A model generated the notes under the pieces. It ran no database searches. It was given only the letters and a program-made list of their open reading frames with translations, and was not told the origin of the DNA. From Tetrahymena elliotti 4EA (taxonomy: Eukaryota; Ciliophora; Oligohymenophorea; Hymenostomatida; Tetrahymenidae): DNA of 64,000 nucleotides. Location of the stretch: NCBI GenBank assembly GCA_000231825.2, contig AFXF02001488.1, positions 248,001 to 312,000 of the forward strand, given 5' to 3'. Shown one piece after another: positions 1 through 14,791 of this stretch (positions within the stretch are counted from its first letter, which is position 1; each line of letters begins with the position of its first letter). A program made the translations under genes and the position numbers.

Positions 1-3000
1 CTTTTTTGCCAGTTAAATCTTCCAAATTTATTTTCAAATCAATTTTATCACCTTACTACTCTACATCTTCATTTTTTTTTGACTCTTATATTATTTACTA
101 ATTGTTTCTAGGAATATTTATTGTACTATTATTATCATTTGAACTTGCTTTTATGTAGTCTTTTATATCAAGAATATTTAAATTATTATTTGGAGTTATT
201 TAGTTTTTAAGTATTAAGCTTTCACTATCTTATCTTTCTAGATTAGATGGTGATTTTTTAGGAGAGGCATCTGTTTATTTATCTAATTTCGTTGTTTAAT
301 ACGTTTATATATTTTTTAAAAATTCTTTTTTCTATTTTTATTAATTAAAAAGTATGTATAAAGCAGAATTTTGGAATAAGAAATTACTGAGTTTTATATA
401 TTTGAAACTTGAGATTTTACTCTAAATATGTGGTACTCTATACAAATGTCTTTTTTCACTGGGTTTTCTCTATCATAATCCTTAAAAATGTAATATTTCA
501 TAAGTATGTAATGTAATTTTGGTGAAAATAATTTACAATATTAAAATAATCTCTAACTTCTTCATAAGTGCATTCGTTTGGCACTCTTTCTCTTATTTTG
601 AATACCTTTTCATTAAGAATTTACATAGGTAGAATAGCATGTATTACACCTACTATAAATCCAAATACTGATATATGGTCTACTTCTCCATCACTTATGT
701 ATATAAATGCTAACATATTAGACAAGCTATATAGAGGCAAGCAGTATTCTAAAGATTCTGTGATTTATAAACACAACTACAAACTTGGATAGAATTTTAC
801 AGTAGATCTATGCATCAAATTATACTATTTTTGAATAAAATTTCATAAATAAAAATGATATTTAATTAGTGAATAAATTTACTTTATTAATCCAAATTCT
901 AAAAAATATTGTCACAATTCCCCAAACCAAAACTAAGGGAAAAACTGGTGCATAAAACAAAACTGAATAAACCGTTTCCAGACTAGAAGCATATTCTACC
1001 TCTATATCAAACTCAGGATACTCAAATAAACTATTTTTAATATGAGTAAATATATCTTTTTGTTTTATAAAAATAAAAGAACTACTTATTCAACTACTAT
1101 TGAGTTATCAAATTTAGTTTCTCTGAATATTTTTTCAAAAATTTGATGGTCAATAAATTTTTAAGAAAATCTAAGTTGATTAATTTCATCCCATTTGTAA
1201 TAATCAACTAAGTCAAAAAGACAGTATTAATATTTAAAGCCAAACCACCTTTCAATTTAAAATAATAAATCAAAAAAATGACTTCTTCTTTTATCAATTA
1301 AATTGTTACCTCTACCAAAAATTTTTCCATAAATATTTCCACTTTTCACAATCAATACTTAGGTCAAAATCAAAAGAATACTTGATGTTAAAAATTAAGC
1401 TAAAGCTGTTCTAATAGCTATTGAAATAAATACATGCGTTCTAGTAGAAAGTCCTTAATTTCTTTTTTTTGTCAATATAAAATTTTTAGATTTGTTTAGT
1501 CAAAAAATAATTTACTTTGCCAAAAAGACAATTATTTTCCTAAGTATAGGGTTTAAAATTGTGATACAAACAGATATAGCTATCGAGATTAATGAAATAC
1601 CAACTGATTGTTCTTTATGTTTACTATCATCCTCAACTGTGTTCTATGCAAAATTTAATCCCAAAATAATTGAAAGGCATGTACCCAATATTATAACAGT
1701 TAAAATGAAGGAAAAAACTCTCCTCAGTAATTTTTCTTCTTTAGAGAATTTTAGATTCTTCCAATTTATATTATTTGGGTCTGGAGCTTGTTAAATCAAA
1801 ATCTCTTCCCCCTCATACTTAAAAATATTATTTTTTTACTGTAGAAAGATTTAGTCCAGAAAAGAATTTTATTGATAGTACTAAATAACTTTCTCTTTAT
1901 CTAAATTTAATTAGTTGATTAAGTATAAACTCAAAAATAGACTTTAGAATAATAAAAAATACCTTATTCTCTTTAGAATATGACATAGGCATAGCCAGTA
2001 AAATGTTTTTCAATAAATTCTTGTGATAATTTTTCACAATACATAGATTACATTTATCTTTTCTTAACTTATAATTCAAGAATTTTATTGTTCAAATTAG
2101 TAACATCCTTTCCTTATATAATATTTATTTATTTACCAATAATATAGTTATCTAGCTTTACAGAATGTTCAATTATTTCATCACAATTAAAGCACAGACC
2201 AACTTAAAAGATTTCTACATCCTCCTCAGGAAGTAGATTTTTTTAAAAATAATCCTTTAAAATTTCTGCATAATCAAAATCTTTAGGATCACCTTTATAA
2301 TCTATTTTTTTAGGTATGTTAGAACAGAGTATTGTGTAATCATTTGCTTAGACATCATTTTCATCACAATCAATATCAATTTTACGTTACTTAAGTCTGA
2401 ATTTCTAAAAAAGTATGATGATGATAAATATGCTTATCAAATTCAAATAAGATTAGATCTAAAGTAGAATTTTCTACTCTGACTTATTTCCTAAACTGAC
2501 AACAGTCACCCAATTTTAGTAGCACTGATCATTTTACTATTAATAAAAGATTTTTTAGAATAACAGATTATTTTTTGATCTTTATAAAGTTTAATTCCCA
2601 TTTCAATTGAATTAATGAGTGATTAGAAGAATATCTGCATTTCTCTAATTCAAAAAAAGCAGCTTAATTTGATTGATAGAAGTTTATTTTCTAATTAGGA
2701 GTTTTTTTAAATATGAATAAAAACTTCTTAGGATGATTTTAAATATATGAAATAAAGCAAAAATTAATTTTAATTACTATATAAGAAGGGAGTGTATTAA
2801 TTTCCTCTTATGATATGCAGGCAGTTCCAAAAGCAGCATTAGTTATGATTCCATAAATTCCATTTAAAAAGAAAAGGACACCTTATAGAATCATACAAAA
2901 CTTTAAAAACTCAAAATACATTGGATAGCCAGAACCTAAAAAAGAGAGCTGCAATATATCTTACTTAATGCTCAACATATCTTTTTAAACAAATTTTCCA

Positions 3001-3277
3001 CAGCACGGACACATTTATAAATTTTCCTCGATACCTATTTAATTAATTTGAGCTTCTCTACCTACTTTACTTGCTTCCTATGTTTAGATATTTAATTTCG
3101 ACACTGAAATAATTTATAAAATATTAAAAATACCCTATGCAAATATGCTTTATTTGTATCCCCTGGTATCAGTAGAGGATCATATCCTTCAACTACAGTT
3201 TACCTAAAAAGCTAATTCTTTTGCTTTAAATTATCTATAACTCTTTTTGTTTATTTTCTCTGTAATTATGGCTACAT
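1..3277 (-). CDS. OSCA/TMEM63 (CSC1-like) membrane channel, C-terminus beyond left edge
   Basis: Predicted multi-pass membrane protein of the OSCA/TMEM63 (DUF221) family, whose characterised members are osmo- or mechanosensitive, Ca2+-permeable channels. Read on the minus strand with TAA/TAG as Gln: an N-terminal cytosolic part with a CPCC motif (about 2985-3010), a first hydrophobic helix (about 2840-2900), a second helix followed by basic residues (about 2400-2470), then the RRM-like cytosolic domain with DYTILCSNIPK (about 2310-2350) and GYAYVIF (about 1975-2000). The family's PDPNNINWKNL segment follows (about 1755-1790), then the pore-side helices, including EYASSLETVYSVLFYAPVFP (about 930-1000). 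A polar Ser/Asn-rich tail runs off position 1 with no TGA. The start is the first ATG after an in-frame TGA. At least two short introns are needed (about 3163-3203, and one near 480-540), plus probably one near 2620-2770, so exon edges are approximate. The family call is strong; ion selectivity cannot be read from the sequence. Confidence 0.72.
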
Positions 3278-4336
3278 CTCTCTTCAATAAATAGCTATTT
3301 ATTAAGTTAATCTTCTTAAAAATAAGATAATGATTCCAAAAATTAAATTGTAAACTTAATCAAAAATAAAATACATAAAAACACTAATAAAATCAATTCT
3401 AAATATTAATTAATATTTAAAAGAGGAATTTTCATTATTGTAAAAAGAATTCATTCAGTTTATCTACTGAAGAAAAAAATTTTAATTTTGATCAAAATTT
3501 ACATTTAATAATTCAATTTTTTTTACAAACACTTAACCTTAAAGCTAAATTGATTCATTTGTTGATAAAATTCATATTTATTTAATCTAATTTTTAAACC
3601 TCAAAAAACAATTCAAATTAGATTAAATTGAGACCGAATACAATAAGATAATTGCATTTTTTGGATTTAATTCTATTAAAACAAAAACTATTAATTTAAA
3701 TATTAAAATTGTATTTAGTTTTTACTGTCTTATGTTTCTTTACATATTTTCTAGACAGCTTTAAAAATTTTCTTAAGTTAAAAACTTCTAAAGCAAAATT
3801 TTGTTTAATTTTTAATGCAAATTAAAGCATTTTAAAGATAAAATTGAAAAAAATTTGAGACATTCTTCTTTATTTGTATTCTTAATAACTAAAAAACTAA
3901 AATAGAAATAATTAACAAAAAGATATTTGTTTTACAAAAATTTTAATAAAATTCAGAGAATTTAGTATTTATCTACTTCCAAAATATTTAGTTAACTAAA
4001 ATAAATTATCAAAATTAATATTAAGTTTTTTAATTTAAAAAATAATAATTCAAATATTTTTTTGTTTTTATTTAAACTTTTTTCACCAAGTAAATAAATA
4101 AATCAACAAAAAATAATTTATTGTTGAAGAAAATATTTTTGAGGTAAAAAGATTCTAATAATGAGGAAATAATAAATAATAATTTGTTAAATAAAAATCC
4201 ATTTTTTTAAAAAATAGACTTTTGAATTAGATAAACATCTACATTAAAAGTTCTATTGATAATTAAGATACAAGCAATTATTTATGATTATATTTTTGCA
4301 TATCTATTTATCTACTTGTAAATTATTTTGGAAATA
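3278..4336. other. gene-free spacer between divergent genes
   Basis: About 1.06 kb of very AT-rich DNA with homopolymer A and T runs. It separates two divergently transcribed genes and must hold both promoters and 5' UTRs. I see no coding signal, tRNA or clear dyad. Confidence 0.7.
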
Positions 4337-6550
4337 ATGAGTGTAGAAGATAATTTTAATACAGAAATACAACATAAATCAATTAAGACTTTTCACTAGC
4401 TTAAATTATCTTCTGGAGACTATTTAAGAGCATTAGAGAAATTAAATTTTACTGAGCCTACTCCTATATAAATATTATCTATACCAGAGGGTTTGACAGA
4501 AAGGAATATTATTGCATAAGCAAAAGCAGGCACAGGAAAAACATTAGCTTTTAGTAGTATAATACTTGAAAAATTAATAAATAGAAGATAAACCATATTT
4601 TAAGATACGAATCCTTTAGTGTTAATCATTTTACCCACTAGAGAATTAGCTATTTAGGTGTTTGAATTTATATAACAACTTTTAAAAGCTGTAAATTCTA
4701 TCAATTCTAACTTATTACCTTATGTGAATTGTGGAATCTTCATTGGTGGTTTACCTCTTTAAGATGATAGGAGGAACTTGAAAATTCAACATGTCAAGAT
4801 AGTAATAGGAACTATAGGAAGGATAGTAGCACTTATAAAAGAAAATTCCTTAATCTTATCATCAATCAGCACACTTGTTTTAGATGAAGCTGATAAATTG
4901 ATGGGATAAAAAGACTTTTATAAACACATAACTTATATATTTGATTCTTTAAATAAGTAGACTCTAAATAATATATAAGATATCAACAATAATTTAGAAG
5001 AATTAAAACCATCTAAATTATAAAAATAAGATTAAGAAGAAGAAGATAATAATGAAAAAGAGACAGCATTTGAAAACTTTCAAAGAAGGAAAAGAAATTT
5101 AAAGTTACCCGTTTAGTATTTAGCTTATTCTGCTACTTATCCTGATGATCTTAAATAGAAATTAGAAAAATTGATGGAAACAAGCATCTTTATAGACGCT
5201 ATACAACTATAAAATTAAGGGGATACAAACATAGAAAATCAAGATAAAGAGAATAGAGATTTGAATCTAGAAAATATTGTATAATATAGAGTTGATGTTA
5301 AGCAGCAAGCAAATGTTTCTGTGACTAAATAAAAGATAAATATTCTAACCAACATCTTATAGTAGATTAAATTTAATTAAGCTATTATTTTTTATAATGA
5401 CAAAATAAAAGGAGAAAACATATTTAGTGAATTAAAAGCACTGAATTATTCAGTTATTTTTATTCATGGTGATTAAACTTAGGCAGATAGAATTAAAGTT
5501 ATGAATTAAATACGTAGAAATAAGACATAAATTATTATTTCTACTGACTTGCTTTCTAGAGGTATAGATATAACAACTATTGATTTAGTCATTAACTATG
5601 ATGTACCATCTTCTGTAGAAACATATTATCACAGAATAGGCAGAACAGGAAGGTAAATAATTCATTTTATTGATATCAATCCTTAATTACTTAAAGTGTT
5701 TAAAAAGAATTTTTTTCATAAAACATTAAATTATTTTTATATAATTGATATAAACTCATCATATCCATCACCCCATTTTAAGGAAAGAAGAAAATTAAAT
5801 AATGACTTACAACTTTTAAAATTAAAAAAAGAACGACTTACTACTTTTAAAATAAAATATAGGTATGGAAGATTTGGCATTAGTATAATTTTGATATAAT
5901 AAAATGAAGAAAATTTCATACAGTAAAACATAATACATTTTTCTAGGTTATAAGAGCTGCCTGAGAATTTTTCTGAGTTAAATTTAAGACTTGAACAGAA
6001 ATTAGCTGATCTTAACTCAGGTGCTAATACTAAATAATAGATGAATTAGTTATAAGAGATGTAGGATAAAAATCTCTAATCCAAACAAAAATTAAGAAGC
6101 TAAAAGAATGCTCCTTAAAATTATCATCATGAATTCACTCAAGGAATATTAATGAAGGAAGTAGATGTCAATGAAAAGTTTTATGATGAAGCTAATTTTA
6201 AGTATTTTGAGGAAGAAGAGTGCTCTCCCATTCTACTTAATGGCTAGACTGAACTCTCAGGTTCCATGTTTTCAGATGAGGAAGATTTAGAAGAAGATGA
6301 TGATGATTCAATTGAAAACTTTGATGACATTAATAGTGAATTAAATCAAGAAGATGATAATGACATTAATGATAAAAAAAGCAGAGATCTTAGTCAAATG
6401 GGGCATTCCTGTGAAGAAAAAGGTGAGTGGGGATTCCTTTCATGCTAAATTTGCTACGATTTTCTCATTGAATAAGAAAAATACCTGAATAAAAAGTTTG
6501 AAATTCTAAAGTACTTCAATTTAAAGTATAGTAAAGGTAAAAAAGTTTGA
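4337..6550 (+). CDS. DEAD-box RNA helicase, DDX20/Gemin3-like
   Basis: ATP-dependent RNA helicase. In order: Q motif FTEPTPIQ (residues 38-45), Walker A AKAGTGKT (about 62-69), PTREL (about 99), DEAD (about 182-185), SAT (about 264) and HRIGRTGR (about 432). [14 protein letters not shown] and the DEADKL context resemble DDX20/Gemin3, the SMN-complex helicase, more than eIF4A. The start ATG fits the Q-motif spacing. One intron, 5653-5862 (GTAAAT..ATAG), lies exactly inside motif VI; splicing gives [13 protein letters not shown], as the family requires. The intron is 210 nt with no in-frame TGA, so an unspliced reading also stays open. Spliced length is 667 aa. The C-terminal third is unlike other helicases: Gln/Lys-rich, then a run of Asp/Glu (about 6266-6370), ending in a C..C-containing segment before TGA. 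Assignment to DDX20 rather than another DEAD-box subgroup is inference. Confidence 0.9.
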
Positions 6551-9210
6551 ATGGCAATTTATCAATAGGTTTGCTATGATAAAAAATAAAATATTTGAGT
6601 AATTTTAAACAATACTATTCATTATTTTGCATATTTTTTTAAAGTTATATGCTCTATTTATTGTGATTATTTTTACTTCAACCAAAACTAAATTATGTAA
6701 ATATATATTATCTAGTTAATTATTAAAATTATTGAATTTTTTGCACGAAAAAAATAATCATTTGCTCAAAAAATAATGTAAAGAGTTGTGCTTATTTTTG
6801 ATTACAAAATGTAATAAAATTTTGACAAATGAGATATTTGTTATTCATAATAATATTTCAAAAAAAAATATATTACATGTTAAAAATAGAAAAAAATTAA
6901 TATGTAGCTTATTTTATTCTAGTCATATTTTTTAATAGTAAAGATATCTTTTTTCTTTATCTGTAACCAAAAATTCATTAACTCATTTTCTTCTTTCACT
7001 AGTCGTAAATTCAAAATTTTATAAAACTGACTAATATTCCTTTTGTTTGTTCTTTTTTCTTTTTTATTTAAGTTATCTGACTCATATCTAAATTTATCAA
7101 AATTTCTAATTCTAAATAATATAATTAACTTAAATATTAAAAATATTTAAGATATGTGTTGATTTTTAATAATTATAATGAATCCTTGAAACAAAATTCC
7201 ACCGAAAGTATTATTTTTCAAATAAAGTCAAGTTAATGCTTCAATTTATGAAATTAATCAACTAAAGAGAGGCTATTCACTGAATGATAATTTTTTTTCT
7301 TGAGAGGTTTAAAATCATTCTTATTTTTTGAAATAAATGAGCAATTTAAAGATTTAAAAATTTGAGCCATCCTCCTTTAAAATAATTTGAATATTAAGGG
7401 TATTACTTTTATGCCTGTAAAAACTAAAATTTTGATCAAGAAACATTTTTTCAAATTCTTAGAAGTTTCTCTTCATAGCTTTAAAATAATAAAATATCAT
7501 AATACTAAAAAGATAAATCCTTTGATGCCAATATTTATTTCATCTAAAGCCAAAATTAATCTACAAAAAAAAGAAGATAGCAGATTGAAATAATTACTCT
7601 TTTTAAATATAAATATTTGATGCTATTCAAAAGTAATTATTTTATAATCTCTCTTCAATTATGGTTTCTGCAGTTGCTTACCAACCTGTAGATAAATATT
7701 TTTTCTTGATTTCTTTTAACGCAAACTAATTTTAAGAGCTATTTCATTTTTGACAAATAGAATAGAAATAATTTACTAATTAAAGTACTTATAATATTTC
7801 TTATTTCAAATTTTCAGCTTAAAATTCAGATAAAGATAAAAAGTGAATATTTTATTTTTTTGTTTGATTAAAAGAAATTTAGTGTAAGTTAATCGGGGAA
7901 ACAGAGAATAATTACAAATTTATAATTAATCGGAATATTTTATTTAGAAAAGAGTATTTTAAGAACAAGTAACTTTTTATTATATTTTTTTTTCTATTTC
8001 ATTATTTGAAAGTTAAAAATTAAAAATTGACATAAATATTGATAAATTAACAACAAACGATTGATAAGAGATGTAGGTCGATAATTCTATAAAGAGTAAC
8101 TTTAGTTAAATTGTTATTTTAAATTTATTAATTCTTATTTCAGGTTATTTTTCGCTTTTTAAGAATTCTAAATATTCATTACACTTTATTAAAAATTTCT
8201 TCTAAAAATTAAGAGACTTCAAAAGCTTATTTTACAAAAAAAAAACGGAAGAAAATTGTATTCAAATAGAAATAATTAAACCACTTTCAAATTTTTTAAA
8301 ACGAATTTTCATTTTTGGTAAAATAGTTCTTCTTTTTTAAAAGCAGGAGGACTAGTAAAAAACTAGGTAAAATAATATATATTTGTTAACATATGCTTTT
8401 TATAAAACTAAATTGTACTATAAATTTAGAGTTATTTATAAGCTGATGTGATGTTTTTAAAGATAAAAGTTTTTTATATAAATGCTTAAATGCTGGTTCT
8501 CTTTCCAAAATTTTTACAAAATTGATGATAAATAAAACTGAATAAAAGAAAGTAAGTTAACAGTTCAAGCAATTTTGATAGGATTTACTTCCTAGCAACT
8601 CAAAAAAAAAAATTTATTTTTTCGACTAAAGTTTATTTGGTAAAAATATTATCTAAACTTTTTCAAATTTTCTAGAATATGAGAATTAATAAATAGATGA
8701 TTCAACACATCTTAAATTTAATATCGTAAGAGGGTTAAAAATAAAATATTATTTATGTTATAAGATTATAATCACTTTTGAAGAATAAATTAAATACTTT
8801 GATGAATAAAATAAGTTGGTTGTTGTAAAAAGAAAATAGATTGAAGTTTTAGAAAATTTTTTTGCGGTAAACATTAAAAAAAGATAAGTTAAAGAAATTT
8901 TATAAAACAAAAATTTAAATTTGATATTGTTTTGCATCCTTAATTAAAAAGTGGTTGATTTTTAGATAAGAAAAGTCTGTATTTAAAAATTAGTTATTAA
9001 AAAGTGGTGAATAAAAGAGAGTGTATTTAAATTAAAATCCAGATTCAGCAAAATAAATAATTTATCAAAAATAAAAAATCAAAAAATAAAGAAATTGAAA
9101 AGAATCTGAAATCAATCAAACACTTTTATCAAAAAAGAATAAATAAATAAATTACTTACATTTATCTTTCTTTTTACTTACCTATCCATCATTAAATCAT
9201 ATATAAATTA
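6551..9210. other. 2.7 kb gene-free AT-rich spacer
   Basis: Extremely AT-rich with many A/T homopolymers. The longest open stretch (7387-7593) has the composition of spacer and no recognisable motif. I see no tRNA or rRNA and no convincing exon on either strand. It includes the helicase 3' UTR and the promoter of the next gene. Confidence 0.6.
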
Positions 9211-9642
9211 ATGGGAAATTGCACATCTCCACCCAAAAAACTGCGTAAAAATGTAAAAGACATTTCTGAGCTAAAAGAAGGAGAATAAATTATAAATTAT
9301 AAGGGAAAATAATATAAAATCAATATGAAAGATATATTTAAAAAAAAAGAAGCTCCTGCTGCTACTGTTTAAATACAATTAGATGAAAAATAATTAGATT
9401 TCTTAGAAAAATAGCATTGTTCATCTATTATTCTTGATAGAGTAGAAAAAAAAACTTCTATTGCTGGAGTTGAAAATCTATATCAAAATAACCATGCGAA
9501 ACATTAAGAATTCTAGCTTTTAAATATATAAAATAGCACATTACATGCTAGGAGGAGTAAATATAGTATAAATGAAATCCCTACATCTAATGTATTATCT
9601 CCATCTCTTGCTAAACCCTCTATCAATAATAACTATGCTTGA
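9211..9642 (+). CDS. small protein with N-terminal MGNC acylation signal
   Basis: A 143-residue single-exon reading frame, ATG to TGA, with seven in-frame TAA/TAG codons read as Gln. The first residues are MGNCTSPPKK: Gly2 with Cys4 and Ser6 matches the N-myristoylation consensus plus a palmitoylatable Cys, as in membrane-anchored signalling proteins. The rest is hydrophilic and Lys/Ser-rich, with no transmembrane segment and no domain I recognise. Base composition rises in GC relative to flanking DNA, which supports coding. A structurally similar orphan lies at 18189-18704. Function unknown; membrane tethering by acylation is an inference from the N-terminus. Confidence 0.75.
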
Positions 9643-12600
9643 ATTAATTATTATGGAAATAAATTTTTTTGTTAACTAATGTAAGCACTCACTATATTGT
9701 ATAAAATCCTTTAAGTGAGTTTCTTCTTTCTGAGATTAGCAGATTATTTGATTAATAGTCCTAACGTAGCTCACTTAGCTTGTCGTATAAATTGTGGCAA
9801 CTTTAAATAAGTGAAAATCAAAAAATGAAAAATTAATTATCAACATATAGAAAAATATTATCCTCTCGATTTTTTCAAAAATTAAAATAAGAATCTTGTT
9901 ATATTAATTATCAATAAATCATCTTTAATTTCTAATAAACCAATTTTCCTTTTGGAATTCTTCAATTTATAAACAAATTAAAATGAAAAACTTTAGAGTC
10001 TCTTTCTTGCTTCTCAAATAAAATTAAAGAAATATAAAAAGTCTTAGATTTCACAGGGAAAGATAAAATAATCAATCCCACCCTAAACCTTAAATTATAA
10101 ATTTTATATTATTTGTAAATATTTATTTAGTAGTATTTTTTTATCCAAAATTAATTATCTCTTGATTATAAGAAATATAATTTGCTTAATCAAACATATT
10201 CCATCCATATATAGAAAGCTCGAATTTTTGTGGTCATTCAAATTTATTGTTATAACCCTCAAATATTTATGAGTAACATCTCTTTCAAAACACAATTGTT
10301 TATCATTCAACCAAATTTTTCTTTTTCATAATACATTATAAATATATTAAGATTATTGCCTAGAGTTTTTATTTTCCTGAAAGTAATGCTTAAAAGCTAC
10401 TTTCTATTTTTACAAGTTGTCCAACAAATAATTTCATCAATGAATCACCTTATTGATTTCTCATAGACTTATTGCAAAAAAGAAGTTTTTAGGACAAAAT
10501 TTACCTATTTTCATTTACTTCTATATTTATAAATATTACATTAAATTTTATTTGTGACAATTTTTTATGTTGCTTTAGATAAACTATTTAGTGAATCAGT
10601 ATTTAATGTCAATTAATTTATAAGTCCATTCATTTTTATATTTCTCATATGCATTTTACATTCAGATAGTGTAATATATCATATTTCTTTTAACTTATTT
10701 AGCAAAATGTGTTTGTGGCAAATTTTTTAAAACATATAAAAAAAGCAAATTAATTATAAAAATACAAAATTTTTTGTGAAAAGTAAATTTGTATTTTTTG
10801 ACTTTTCTTATAAAAGTCTTACTTTACTATCCTAAAAATAAATCATATTATTATTTAAATATTAATTCTAATAATTTTTGTTATTTTTTTTAAAATATAT
10901 TTTTTACTGAGTCAATTTAAAATAACTAAATAAAAGTGTACTCAAAATTAAAATGCTTTCTTTTCTTTTATAGTCTTTAATTTTTTTCTTTTATTACTTA
11001 TTGACCCAGAAATTTTGCTTTATAAAATTTACATTTACTTTAAAAATTAAAAAATTTAAGTAAACAGAATAAATATTTTTGATGAATCATCAGAATATCT
11101 AATAAATTTAATATATTAAGAATGTAGATGCTGTTTAAAAAAACAAAAATGATATTTATTTGATTAATTTGATTTCTAATATTATGTGATTGAATGTAAA
11201 ATAAATTTGTTATCTTTTAAATTAAAGAGCTCGATTTTTTTATTTTTTTTTTACTAAATGCTTATAATTATAAAAATAATTTCTTATAATCTAGTTTAAG
11301 GATTTTTTATTTAAATAAGTCATTCTGGTACTTAAAATCTTTTTATTTTAAACTTCCCTATCTGGTTATATTACAAATTTTATTTAATTTTTTACAGAAG
11401 ACAATTTCAGTCAATTTGTTCTTAATGGACTAATTTTTATTAGAAAATATCTTTTAAAATTACAATTATTTTGATTCCTTTAAATATTTGTTTAAAAATA
11501 TAATTTACTTACTTAGGATTATATAGATAAAGTCTACCATATCATTCACCATGGTAAGTTGCTATCATTGTAGAATTTATCTTTTCAATCAGATTTATCA
11601 TATTTAATCAGAATATTTTTTAAAAATATATCTTAATTTAATAAAAATACAAATCTAAGGTTACTAAAAAGTAAAGCAAAAAGAAAATTTATTTATCTTT
11701 GATTTTTAAATGGAAAATAATTTATTTTTTAATGTTACAAATAGATTTAAACAAACCATATTAATTTTTTATTTATATTTCTCGAATTTCTTATAAATAA
11801 AAATAAACATTTATATATTTTTTCTTATGTAATTAATATCTATTTATTTGATATGTTGAAAATTATTGCTTACTCATTGAAAAAAAATAATATTAATTTA
11901 TATGAAAAGTATTGTTGTTAAATTTAAAGTTTTAGTTGAAAATAGTTTGCTTTAATAATATAAAAGACATTTTATTTAAGTGTATGTTTATTGACTCATT
12001 TTTTTGCAAAAATTAAAATTAATTTTAATTTATTAAGTGATTTTGATTCATTTTTAAGAGGTTTTTATCTTTTACAGTTAAAATTAATTTAAATGAAAGG
12101 CAAAAAATAATTTTAATTTTTAAATTGAAATTTTGAATATTTTAATTATTCTTTAATATTATTTAAATAATATGTTTAAAATATTTTTTTTGCTTGTTTA
12201 TTTTTCTGTTTCACAAAATTACAATTAGTTTAAATTAAAACCGATTAAATAATTTCAGTAAAAATTGAATTTCTAAAGATAAATAAATAATAAATAATAA
12301 ACTCTTTCAATAATTTTTTTCAAATATCTTTGGAAAAATTTTTCCAAAAAACTAAAATTAATTTAAAAAGAAGGTAAGTTTAATTTTAAGTTTTAGATTG
12401 AATTTTTGAATGTTTTAAGTTTAAGAGATAAAGAATATACTTTTTAAATAATTTTTATTTATTTGTTTACTTTTATTTTATACACAAATTTAAAATTAGT
12501 TCAAATAAAAAGCAATTAAATATTTCAGTAAAAAATTCAATTTCTAAGATAAATACATATTTTAAATAATTCTTTAAATGAATTAATTTAGTTAGGTTTT

Positions 12601-12759
12601 TGTTTTTGGAGTTATTTTTTCAAAAGATTAAATTTAATTTAAATGAAAATTTATTCAAATAATTTTAAAATTTAGTATGAATTAAGAGCTTTAATTAAAG
12701 TAAAATAAATATTTGTCATATAAAATCTATTTCATAAAATTTGCCACGAAGGATTAAGA
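9643..12759. other. 3.1 kb gene-free AT-rich spacer
   Basis: No supported gene. The only structure I noticed is an 8-bp inverted repeat, TAAGTGAG (near 9713) and CTCACTTA (near 9770), closing a roughly 50-nt interval just past the stop codon of the upstream gene. The rest is A/T homopolymer-rich spacer holding the 3' ends of the two convergent flanking genes. Confidence 0.55.

Positions 12760-14791
<2,032 letters not shown>

Noticed and set aside
7387..7593. Open plus-strand frame of 68 codons
   Set aside because: Ile/Lys/Phe-rich composition equals spacer, no homologue or domain, and it is isolated in a 2.7 kb gene-free stretch.
9713..9780. 8-bp inverted repeat near the end of the 143-aa gene as a small nucleolar RNA
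   Set aside because: No C/D or H/ACA box pair could be identified; an 8-bp dyad in AT-rich DNA is weak evidence.
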